A stretch of DNA of 10,151 nt. It comes from Deltaproteobacteria bacterium UBA5754 (lineage in GTDB: Bacteria > Desulfobacterota > Dissulfuribacteria > Dissulfuribacterales > UBA5754). Within the stretch, counting starts at the first letter, position 1; the number at the start of each line of letters is the position of its first letter. The translations under genes were made by a program, and so were the position numbers. Shown here in pieces: positions 1 to 6,381 of the stretch. Under the pieces are notes generated by a model. It made no database searches. It saw only the letters and a program-made list of their open reading frames with translations, and was not told the DNA's origin. The DNA is taken from the NCBI GenBank assembly GCA_002419025.1, contig DIFG01000021.1:18203-28353 (forward strand), read 5' to 3'.

Positions 1-3
1 AAA

Positions 4-31
4 CACTGGATTCCGGCCTCCGCCGGAATGA
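4..31. repeat. Hairpin-type intergenic repeat, left copy
   Basis: A 28-base sequence that recurs without mismatch and in the same orientation at 10097-10124. Its core (10-29) is a perfect inverted repeat, ATTCCGGC-CTCC-GCCGGAAT: an 8-bp stem with a 4-base loop. It looks like the short REP-like or dRS3-like intergenic hairpins of many proteobacteria, whose ATTCC...GGAAT ends are similar. The bases just downstream, up to about 80, may belong to a longer version of the element, but only the 28-base part is shared between the two copies here. It lies downstream of mobA. It has no T-tract on either strand, so it is not a good intrinsic terminator. The remaining spacer (about 85-135) is AT-rich and shows no gene. 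Confidence 0.8.
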
Positions 32-153
32 GGCCAAATTGGAATTTTCGACTTTTTACGATACCATCAATCTTTAAGTCACTGCTGATTATGCTAACTA
101 CTTATAATTATTTAATATTTATTTATTTTAGGCCTTTGGGACGGCACCATCTC

Positions 154-798
154 TCAAGAAGTTTTTCGGTGTGATTGGGTTTGATTTTTTGTTTTCTGTC
201 GCAGGGATTCCAGTTCCTCCTGCGTATTTGCGTTCGCAAGAAAGGAAAGATCAGGAGAATAGGGAGAGAGTTCGGATTCCGAAACGGGTCTGTGCGGGAC
301 GGACTGCAGGAGTTCCCGAACGCTTCGAATTCCCCGAGCGAGGGCGTGTAGGATGACAGGTGCAAGGGCTACGTGATAGATGGCATGGAGGGGCTCGATC
401 CCCCTCGACGTGACGGGCAGCACGACAGGTGCCCATGTGGTGATCCTCCACATGTGATCCATGACCTCGGGGAGAACGCATGGCATGTCACAGCCCAGGA
501 CGAAGACTCGGTTTGCCGGGGCGATTGCAAGGGCGGCCAGGATGCCGGAAAGCGGGCCTTTTCCCGGATAGGTGTCCTGTATGATGGCGGCAGGTAGATC
601 CATATAGGCACGCGGATCGTTTGTCACGATGTACACTGCGTCTGATACCCGCCATGCCGTTTGGACGATATGGGCGATGACTGTTCGCTGGCCCCAGGGG
701 GCAAGCGCCTTGTTGGATCCGAACCGGGAACTTTTCCCTCCGGCCAAAACGGCGGTGATGCGGATCTCATCGGATGAGTGTGCTTCCTTTTTTTCCAT
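154..798 (-). CDS. mobA: Molybdenum cofactor guanylyltransferase MobA
   Basis: Predicted to transfer GMP from GTP to molybdopterin, making the guanine dinucleotide cofactor used by formate dehydrogenases and related Mo/W enzymes in the cytoplasm. The 214-residue protein shows the family signatures in order: the N-terminal nucleotide-binding loop LAGGKSSRFGSNKAL (about 18-32), GPLSGI (81-86), GCDMPC with the Mg-binding Asp (102-107), EPLHAIY (135-141) and FLANANTQEEL near the C-terminus (187-197). Length is close to the usual 190-210. I chose the ATG at 796-798 because it lies just before the conserved loop. An upstream in-frame ATG at 961-963 would add 55 residues with no family similarity and would run through the sat promoter. 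Neither start has a clear Shine-Dalgarno site. The gene diverges from sat and has no direct role in sulfate reduction. A related MobA-like nucleotidyltransferase is the main alternative. Confidence 0.88.
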   Translation of the reverse strand: MEKKEAHSSDEIRITAVLAGGKSSRFGSNKALAPWGQRTVIAHIVQTAWRVSDAVYIVTNDPRAYMDLPAAIIQDTYPGKGPLSGILAALAIAPANRVFVLGCDMPCVLPEVMDHMWRITTWAPVVLPVTSRGIEPLHAIYHVALAPVILHALARGIRSVRELLQSVPHRPVSESELSPYSPDLSFLANANTQEELESLRQKTKNQTQSHRKTS

Positions 799-890
799 GA
801 TATTCGAAAAGTGCGGAAAGGTACGGAAATATCGGGGCAGCCTGGGCAGGCATGTCGGGAAATCGGACCCGATATTAAGGATATCCTCTC

Positions 891-919
891 TTGACAATTT
901 CCCGCAGAGTTTATATAAA
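891..919 (+). promoter_or_regulatory. Sigma70-type promoter for sat-aprBA
   Basis: TTGACA at 891-896 is followed by exactly 17 bases and then TATAAA at 914-919, a near-perfect housekeeping promoter. Transcription should start near 926, leaving a leader of about 150 bases before the sat start codon. The position, just upstream of genes expected to be among the most highly expressed in a sulfate reducer, supports the call. An 8-bp palindrome, GGATATCC (879-886), sits directly upstream of the -35 box; its meaning is unknown. Confidence 0.75.
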
Positions 920-925
920 TCCCTG

Positions 926-943
926 ACTGAACAACCATTCAGT
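926..943. promoter_or_regulatory. Candidate operator: inverted repeat at the sat transcript start
   Basis: ACTGAA (926-931), six bases, then TTCAGT (938-943) form a perfect inverted repeat beginning at the predicted +1 of the sat promoter. Five- or six-base half-sites with a 6-base spacer resemble the geometry of CRP/FNR-family sites, the family of the sulfate-reducer regulator HcpR. The half-site sequence is not a recognised HcpR or Rex consensus, so the regulator is unknown. A site over the start point would suit repression. It could instead form a small 5' hairpin that protects the mRNA. Confidence 0.4.
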
Positions 944-1078
944 TTTATCCCGGGTGCTGACATCTTTGGGTGCCCAGGGTTCAGTAAAATTTTGCTCTAT
1001 GGTTTCGAACCACTCACCTTGCTGTATTCATGCTGGCATCATTTCAAAAAAAAATAACTGAAAGGAGCGGAAAGGGCT
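944..1078 (+). other. Long untranslated leader of sat
   Basis: This is the part of the predicted sat leader downstream of the inverted repeat. It contains an A9 run at 1046-1054 and a Shine-Dalgarno sequence AAAGGAGCGG at 1061-1070, eight bases before the ATG; the same ten bases precede qmoA at 5120-5129. I see no recognised riboswitch fold and no hairpin followed by a T-tract. A 20-codon reading frame (999-1061) runs through it but has no ribosome-binding site. Confidence 0.45.
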
Positions 1079-2338
1079 ATGGCACTGGTCAAACCACATG
1101 GTTCTAAAAAAACCCTCAAGCCTCTTCTCCTCACGGGCGCTGCCCGTGACGACGAGGCCAAGCGCGCTGAAAAGATGAAGCGCGTGAACATCACGTCCAA
1201 GGAATCAGGGGACGTACTCATGCTTGGGATGGGGGCCTTCACCCCTCTCGACGGATTCATGGTGAAGGCCGATTACGATGGATGTGTGGAGGAGATGAAG
1301 CTCCGCCATGTGGATAAGGGCACCATGTGGCCCCTTCCTGTGACCATTGCAATCGACGAGGAAACGCGCAAGAACATCAAGGAAGGCGAGGAAGTCGCCC
1401 TCCACGACTCGGAAACCGGCGAACTCATGGCTACCATGAAGGTCATGGAGATCTGGGAGCCGGACAAAAAGAAGGAGTGCGAGCTCTGCTTCAAGGGCAA
1501 GGGAGCGGACTCGGAGAAGTTCTGGGATGTGGCCCCGACTGATCACCCCGGCGTCCAGCAGGTCATGAATTCCGGGAAATATTACATGGGCGGTCCCATC
1601 AAGGCCATTTCCGAGAAAGATTTTCGTCAGAAGTACGGCGATGCCTATATGCATCCGTCCGTTGCCAGATCCCTCTTTGAGGAGCGCGGCTGGAGCACTG
1701 TTGCCGCATTCCAGACCAGAAATCCGATCCACCGGTCCCATGAGTATCTTTGCAAGATCGCCCAGGAGGTGCTGGATGGCGTCTTTATCCACGCCCTTGT
1801 CGGGAAGCTGAAGCCCGGCGACATCCCTGGCGAGAAACGGATGGAGTGCTACAAGGCGCTTCTTGACAATTACTTCAACATGAATCGTACGGTCCTTGGC
1901 GTCTACCCCCTCGAAATGCGTTACGGCGGACCCAAAGAGGCCCTCCTCCACGGTATCTTCCGTCAGAACTTCGGCTGCTCGCATCTTATCATCGGCCGCG
2001 ACCATGCTGGTGTCGGTGATTTCTATGGCCTGTTCGAGGCCCAGGAGATCTATGACACCCTCTGGCCCGGTGCCCTTGAGCTCCAGCCTCTCAAGATCGA
2101 CTGGACCTTCTGGTGCTACAAGTGCGGCGGCATGGCCTCCCTCAAGACCTGCCCGCACAGCAAAGAGGATCGCTGTGTCGTGAGTGGAACCAAGTTCCGT
2201 CGCCTCATGAGCGAGGGTGGGGATGTGCCCGCTGAGTTCAGTAGGCCTGAGGTCCTTGAGATCCTTCGGGATTACTATTCCAAGCTGGAAGAGAAGGTCA
2301 CCATCAAGAAGGGTGCCTTCGAAGATCTGCCGAAGTAA
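1079..2338 (+). CDS. sat: Sulfate adenylyltransferase (ATP sulfurylase)
   Basis: Catalyses sulfate + ATP to APS + pyrophosphate, the activation step of dissimilatory sulfate reduction, in the cytoplasm. The 419-residue protein is the homo-oligomeric prokaryotic type, not the heterodimeric CysDN. Visible motifs are QTRNPIHRSHE (212-222), the nucleotide-binding and catalytic loop, and MRYGGPKEALLH (280-291) leading to GRDHAG (306-311). Near the C-terminus CYKCGG...CPH (Cys346, Cys349, Cys358, probably His360) matches the zinc site of bacterial and archaeal Sat. There is no C-terminal APS kinase domain, as expected for the dissimilatory enzyme. The ATG follows AAAGGAGCGG, and an A-rich stretch lies just upstream. 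It is the first gene of the sat-aprBA unit, downstream of the promoter at 891-919, so its product feeds directly into AprBA. Codons favour C and G at third positions, suggesting high expression. Confidence 0.98.
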   Translation: MALVKPHGSKKTLKPLLLTGAARDDEAKRAEKMKRVNITSKESGDVLMLGMGAFTPLDGFMVKADYDGCVEEMKLRHVDKGTMWPLPVTIAIDEETRKNIKEGEEVALHDSETGELMATMKVMEIWEPDKKKECELCFKGKGADSEKFWDVAPTDHPGVQQVMNSGKYYMGGPIKAISEKDFRQKYGDAYMHPSVARSLFEERGWSTVAAFQTRNPIHRSHEYLCKIAQEVLDGVFIHALVGKLKPGDIPGEKRMECYKALLDNYFNMNRTVLGVYPLEMRYGGPKEALLHGIFRQNFGCSHLIIGRDHAGVGDFYGLFEAQEIYDTLWPGALELQPLKIDWTFWCYKCGGMASLKTCPHSKEDRCVVSGTKFRRLMSEGGDVPAEFSRPEVLEILRDYYSKLEEKVTIKKGAFEDLPK

Positions 2339-2355
2339 AGGTTGTTAGTTGTACG

Positions 2356-2382
2356 GCGGGGTCGGTCAAGACCAGGCCCCGC
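2356..2382 (+). other. Intercistronic hairpin between sat and aprB
   Basis: GCGGGG (2356-2361) pairs with CCCCGC (2377-2382). Inside it, GGT (2364-2366) pairs with ACC (2371-2373) around a CAAG loop, separated from the outer stem by a small internal loop. No T-tract follows, so it is unlikely to be a full terminator. A second small stem, CGGG-ATTTCA-CCCG (2397-2410), lies before the aprB ribosome-binding site. The pair may mark RNA processing, or stabilise the 3' end of sat mRNA so that sat and aprBA levels differ. Confidence 0.4.
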
Positions 2383-2433
2383 TCTCACGTCAAAAACGGG
2401 ATTTCACCCGAAATAAAAAAAGGAGGTAATACG

Positions 2434-2871
2434 ATGCCAAGCTTTGTCAACCCCGAAAAGTGTGACGGCTGCAAGGGCGGTGAGAAGACCGCATGTATGT
2501 ACATTTGCCCCAACGACCTCATGGTGCTCAATCCCGACGCCATGAGGGCCTACAATCAGGAGCCGGATCAGTGCTGGGAGTGCTATTCCTGTGTCAAGAT
2601 CTGTCCCCAGGGCGCCATCGAGGTCCGGCACTATGCGGACATCGCGCCCATGGGCGGTTATGTCCAGCCCATGCGCGGTACCGACTCCATCATGTGGACC
2701 ATCAAGTTCCGTAACGGAAACACGAAGCGGTTCAAATTCCCCATCAGGACCACGCCAGAAGGCTCCATCAAGCCATACGCTGGAAAGCCAGCGGGCGGAA
2801 ATCTCGACGACGAGCTCCTTTTCACCGAGTCTGCCGGACGCGCTACCTGCAAGCCTGCCGACTTCAGCTAA
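2434..2871 (+). CDS. aprB: Adenylylsulfate reductase subunit beta (iron-sulfur subunit)
   Basis: Electron-transfer subunit of dissimilatory APS reductase: it passes two electrons through two [4Fe-4S] clusters to the FAD of AprA in the cytoplasm. The 145-residue protein has two ferredoxin-type cysteine sets, Cys10/13/21/25 (the first with the longer insertion between the second and third Cys typical of AprB) and Cys47/50/53/57. Trp48 inside CWECYSC corresponds to the conserved tryptophan proposed to relay electrons between cluster and FAD in the Archaeoglobus enzyme. The rest is the beta-rich middle and the C-terminal tail that wraps around AprA in known structures; residues TPEGSIKPY (107-115) are conserved. 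Length is close to the archaeal form (about 150). The start is fixed by a strong AGGAGGT at 2421-2427, six bases before the ATG. Gene order aprB then aprA is the normal one. Confidence 0.98.
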   Translation: MPSFVNPEKCDGCKGGEKTACMYICPNDLMVLNPDAMRAYNQEPDQCWECYSCVKICPQGAIEVRHYADIAPMGGYVQPMRGTDSIMWTIKFRNGNTKRFKFPIRTTPEGSIKPYAGKPAGGNLDDELLFTESAGRATCKPADFS

Positions 2872-2946
2872 GTCTTTTATAGTAACACTCAGGAAAAATA
2901 ACAGACTGAAAAAACACACAAAAATATATCCAAGGAGGAATATGCA

Positions 2947-4953
2947 ATGGCTCTTCCGAACAAGCCAACATGTGAACTGCTCGCCGAGCCGGACCTTTCC
3001 AAGGTCCCTGTTCAGGAGTTTGAATATGACGCCCTGATCGTGGGTGGTGGTATGGCCGCCTGCGGCACCGCTTTTGAGATCGGCCGCTGGATGCCTGCCG
3101 GCTCCAAGGTATGTCTCGTGGACAAGGCATCTCTCGAGCGTTCAGGCGCCGTTGCCCAGGGCCTTTCCGCCATCAACACCTACATCGGAGAGAATACCCC
3201 ATCCGATTACGTCCGCATGGTCCGAAACGACCTCATGGGTGTTGTCCGCGAGGACCTCATCTTTGACCTCGGCCGTCACGTTGACGATTCAGTTCATCTT
3301 TTCGAGGAATGGGGCCTTCCCATTTGGAAGAAGCACGGAACAGATCAGAGCAAGAAGCTCGTCGAGGGTGGTGAGCCCGTGCGCACCGGTAAGTGGCAGA
3401 TCATGATCAACGGCGAGTCCTACAAGTGCATCGTGGCCGAGGCAGCCAAGGCCGCCCTCACTGAGATGGGCTACGACCTCCACGAGAGGATCTTTATCGT
3501 CAAGCTCCTTCTTGACGCCAATAAGCCCAACACCATCGCCGGTGCCGTCGGTTTCAGCGTCCGCGAGAACAAGGTCTGCATCTACAAGGCCAAAACCATC
3601 ATGGTCGCCTGCGGCGGTGCGGTCAACATCTTCCGTCCGCGTACGACCGACGAAGGTAAGGGCCGGGCATGGTATCCCATCTGGAACGCCGGATCCACCT
3701 ATACCATGTGCATGCAGGTGGGCGCCGAGCTCACCATGATGGAAAACCGCTTCACCCCGTCCCGCTTCAAGGACGGCTATGGTCCGGTCGGTGCATGGTT
3801 CCTTCTCTTCAAGGCGACCGTGACGAACGGAAGGGGCGAGAATTACATCAAGAGCGAGGCTGCCAAGGCCGAGCTTGCCAAATATGCACCTTACGGGCTG
3901 GCTCCTGTCACTCCTACATGCCTCCGCAACCACCTTATGCTCTTTGAGATGAAGGAAGGCCGCGGTCCCGTGTTCATGGACACCGCCGCCGCCCTTAATG
4001 CCTTCCTTGAGGCCAAGAAGGCCGAGGGTATGGATGAAAAGGCCATCAAGAAATACTGGAAGGAACTCGAAAGCGAGGCATGGGAGGACTTCCTCGACAT
4101 GTCCGTTGGTCAGGCCGGCCTCTGGGCCTCAATGAACATTGAGCCCGAGAAGGTGGGTTCAGAGATCATGCCCACTGAGCCCTACATGCTCGGATCCCAC
4201 TCAGGTTGCTGCGGCATCTGGGTCTCTGGTCCTGACGAGGACTGGGTTCCTGACGACTACAAGATCAAGGCCGACAACGGCAAGGTCTATAACCGCATGA
4301 CCACAGTCAACGGACTCTTCACCGCCGGTGACGGTGTTGGTGCATCCGGTCACAAGTTCTCCTCCGGCTCTCACGCAGAGGGGCGCATAGCAGCTAAGTC
4401 CATGGCCCGTTACGTGCGCGACCACGCTGACTTCAAGCCTACGCCTAAGCAGTCAGCGGACGAACTCAAGGCCGAGATATACAAGCCCGTTACGACTTAC
4501 TATGAGCACTACCAGAAGACCACCCATGAGATGGTCAACCCCAACTACATCAAGCCCAGACATCTTTCCGAGCGTCTGATGAAGTACACTGACGAGTACG
4601 GCGGTGGATGGTCTCCTTACTATATGACCAACGGAAAGCTCCTCGAGATCGCCATGAGGCACCTCCAGTGGATGCGAGAGGACTCCGAGAAACTTGCAGC
4701 CGCAGGCCTACACGAGCTTCTCAGGGCCTGGGAGAACTTCCACAGGATCTGGACCGTTGAATCCCACCTTCGTCACATCCAGTTCCGCGAGGAGTCCCGG
4801 TATCCCGGATTCTACTATCGCGGTGACTTCCCCCAGGCCGATACCAAGCCCATGGAAGAGGGTGGATGGTTCTGCTTTGTGAACTCGAAGTACGATCCCG
4901 AAAAGGGTGAATGGTCCGTGTTCAAGAGGAAGCTTCATCAGATTATTGCGTAA
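2947..4953 (+). CDS. aprA: Adenylylsulfate reductase subunit alpha (FAD subunit)
   Basis: Catalytic subunit of APS reductase: reduces APS to sulfite and AMP through an FAD-N5-sulfite adduct. The 668-residue flavoprotein belongs to the fumarate reductase/succinate dehydrogenase family. The FAD-binding GGGMAACG (33-40) is near the N-terminus, followed by SGAVAQGLSAINTY (66-79) and, later, FTAGDGVGASGHKFSSGS (458-475), which closes the flavin site. Likely substrate residues, matched by context to the Archaeoglobus structure from memory, are Asn77, Trp242, Arg273 (in PSRFKDGYGPVGAW) and His418 (in GSHSGCCGIW). The start is set by AAGGAGG at 2932-2938; an overlapping out-of-frame ATG at 2942 is ignored. 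It lies 75 bases after aprB across an A-rich spacer and is followed by an intrinsic terminator. Strong C/G-ending codon preference fits a very abundant protein. No frameshift or missing motif is seen. Confidence 0.98.
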   Translation: MALPNKPTCELLAEPDLSKVPVQEFEYDALIVGGGMAACGTAFEIGRWMPAGSKVCLVDKASLERSGAVAQGLSAINTYIGENTPSDYVRMVRNDLMGVVREDLIFDLGRHVDDSVHLFEEWGLPIWKKHGTDQSKKLVEGGEPVRTGKWQIMINGESYKCIVAEAAKAALTEMGYDLHERIFIVKLLLDANKPNTIAGAVGFSVRENKVCIYKAKTIMVACGGAVNIFRPRTTDEGKGRAWYPIWNAGSTYTMCMQVGAELTMMENRFTPSRFKDGYGPVGAWFLLFKATVTNGRGENYIKSEAAKAELAKYAPYGLAPVTPTCLRNHLMLFEMKEGRGPVFMDTAAALNAFLEAKKAEGMDEKAIKKYWKELESEAWEDFLDMSVGQAGLWASMNIEPEKVGSEIMPTEPYMLGSHSGCCGIWVSGPDEDWVPDDYKIKADNGKVYNRMTTVNGLFTAGDGVGASGHKFSSGSHAEGRIAAKSMARYVRDHADFKPTPKQSADELKAEIYKPVTTYYEHYQKTTHEMVNPNYIKPRHLSERLMKYTDEYGGGWSPYYMTNGKLLEIAMRHLQWMREDSEKLAAAGLHELLRAWENFHRIWTVESHLRHIQFREESRYPGFYYRGDFPQADTKPMEEGGWFCFVNSKYDPEKGEWSVFKRKLHQIIA

Positions 4954-4993
4954 GGATTAGGGTTGAATCCTTGCGAAAGCTGTAATAAATGAG

Positions 4994-5027
4994 GTGCCAG
5001 GCGCTCAACGGCGCCTGGCACTTTTTT
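4994..5027 (+). terminator. Intrinsic terminator after aprA
   Basis: GTGCCAGGCGC (4994-5004), loop TCAACG, GCGCCTGGCAC (5011-5021), then six T (5022-5027). The 11-bp stem is perfect and GC-rich, giving a textbook rho-independent terminator 40 bases after the aprA stop codon. It should end the sat-aprBA transcript, so qmoABC would depend on read-through or on its own promoter. Confidence 0.92.
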
Positions 5028-5133
5028 GATATCCCTGTGGGCGGTGTTCCGCGGGCTTTCTGTGTGAGCAGGCAGGCCGCGGGCCACTGGACAGGTGGTC
5101 GATAAAAATTTTTAACGGAAAAGGAGCGGGCAG

Positions 5134-6381
5134 ATGAGTGACAGCATCCTTGTTATAGGGGGCGGTTTTAGCGGTCTTACTGCGGCCGTTGAAGCAGCCG
5201 AAATGGGCTACGATGTTTACATCGTCGAAAAGGAGCCATATTTAGGTGGAAGGGTTGCACAGTTGAATAAATATTTTCCCAAGATGTGTCCTCCCACATG
5301 CGGACTCGAGATCAATTTCAAGCGGATCAAGACGAATCCCCGCATCACCTTTTATAGCCAGTCCTCCGTCGAGTCAGTGACGGGATCCGCAGGCGATTTC
5401 TCCGTCAGGCTGAAGGTGAACCCGAGGTACACAACCCCCCAGGCAACAAACTGCAAGGCCGGCATCGATGTCTCAACGAGCGAGTTTCCCAATGAATTCA
5501 ACTTCGGTCTTGACACCCGCAAGGGAATCTTTATGCCTCATCCCATGTCTTTTCCGAATCAGTGCGTGGTTGATTCACGGGTAGCTGGCACCGATGAGGG
5601 AAGGAAGATCCAGGAGGCCATGCCTGAAGGACATGTGGATCTATCACAGACGGTTGAGACAGTGGATCTCAATGTCGGATCCATCATAGTGGCAACCGGG
5701 TGGAAGCCTTACGATGCATCAAAATTGGATCGTCTCGCCTTTGGAAAATTCCCAAACATAGTGACGAACATGATGGTGGAAAGAATGGCCTCTCCTTCTG
5801 GTCCTACCGAGGGGAAGATCGTCAGGCAGTCCGACAAGACCGAGCCGAAAACAGTAGGTTTTGTGCAGTGCGCAGGCTCTCGCGACAAGGACCACCTTCC
5901 CTTTTGTTCCTATATCTGCTGTAACGCCACGTTGAAGCAGATACTGTATCTGAGGGAGCAGAATCCTGACACTGAAATATATGTTTTCTATATCGATATA
6001 CGTTCTCCCGGCCGTAAATATGAAAATTTCTACGCCAAGGTAAAGTCCGATCCTAAAGTCCATTTCATCAAGGGAAAGGTAGCCGAGGTCAAGCCGGGAA
6101 GCGGCGCGGACAATGTCATTCTCGTCGCTGAAGATACCATCGGAGGAGGTAAGATCGAGCAGGAGGTTGAGCTTGCTGTTCTTGCCACCGGCATGCAGCC
6201 AACGGGCGCCATCGAACCTATTGCCGGCATCGAGTATGATTCCGACGGCTTTGTCGTCCCCAAAGAAGGTGTCATCCCCTGTGGATGCGCCAAGAGACCT
6301 ATTGATGTTGTTTCATCCGCACAAAGCGCGACTGCGGCAGCACTGAAGGCTGTGCAGACAATTGTCAGGAGGGCAGGCTAA
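5134..6381 (+). CDS. qmoA: Quinone-interacting membrane-bound oxidoreductase subunit QmoA
   Basis: Soluble flavoprotein subunit of the Qmo complex, which links the menaquinone pool to APS reductase; homologous to heterodisulfide reductase subunit HdrA. The 415-residue protein starts with an FAD-binding VIGGGFSGL (7-15), with the acidic residue ending the second strand near 32 (VEKEPYLGGR). CPPTCGLE follows (52-59). The HdrA cysteine cluster motif is intact: Cys246 in QCAGSR, then Cys258, Cys262 and Cys263 in CSYICC. LATGMQP (350-356) is the second flavin-contact motif, and a CGC (383-385) lies near the C-terminus. The HdrA N-terminal domain is absent, and the ferredoxin insert is reduced to one Cys (107). 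The ATG follows AAAGGAGCGG by four bases. The stop codon overlaps the qmoB start (TAATG), which implies translational coupling. The family call is firm; separation from HdrA rests on length and neighbours. Confidence 0.95.
   Translation: MSDSILVIGGGFSGLTAAVEAAEMGYDVYIVEKEPYLGGRVAQLNKYFPKMCPPTCGLEINFKRIKTNPRITFYSQSSVESVTGSAGDFSVRLKVNPRYTTPQATNCKAGIDVSTSEFPNEFNFGLDTRKGIFMPHPMSFPNQCVVDSRVAGTDEGRKIQEAMPEGHVDLSQTVETVDLNVGSIIVATGWKPYDASKLDRLAFGKFPNIVTNMMVERMASPSGPTEGKIVRQSDKTEPKTVGFVQCAGSRDKDHLPFCSYICCNATLKQILYLREQNPDTEIYVFYIDIRSPGRKYENFYAKVKSDPKVHFIKGKVAEVKPGSGADNVILVAEDTIGGGKIEQEVELAVLATGMQPTGAIEPIAGIEYDSDGFVVPKEGVIPCGCAKRPIDVVSSAQSATAAALKAVQTIVRRAG

Noticed and set aside
869..897. Divergent mobA promoter sharing the sat -35 region (TTGTCA, 17 bases, TATCGG on the minus strand)
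   Set aside because: The -10 match is too weak to report as a feature, though a mobA promoter must lie somewhere in this gap or the adjacent leader.
796..963. Longer MobA starting at 963 (269 residues)
   Set aside because: The extra 55 residues precede the conserved nucleotide-binding loop, lack family similarity, and would be encoded across the sat promoter and start-site inverted repeat.
629..1057. 142-codon + strand frame from inside mobA to the sat leader
   Set aside because: It overlaps mobA in antisense, runs through the sat promoter and has low-complexity translated sequence with no family resemblance.
1205..2158. 317-codon open frame antisense to sat
   Set aside because: It lies wholly inside sat, which has all family motifs. 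Long antisense frames arise from the biased, GC-ending codons of highly expressed genes. Its translation shows no domain I recognise.
3289..3933. 214-codon open frame antisense to aprA
   Set aside because: Shadow of aprA codon bias; no recognisable protein motif and no ribosome-binding site noted.
5016..5030. Sigma54-like TGGCAC followed by TGAT
   Set aside because: The essential GC of the -12 element is missing, and the TGGCAC is the right arm of the terminator stem.
5088..5116. Possible qmoA promoter TGGACA-N17-TTTAAC
   Set aside because: The boxes match moderately, but transcription would start around 5123, inside the qmoA Shine-Dalgarno sequence, leaving almost no leader.
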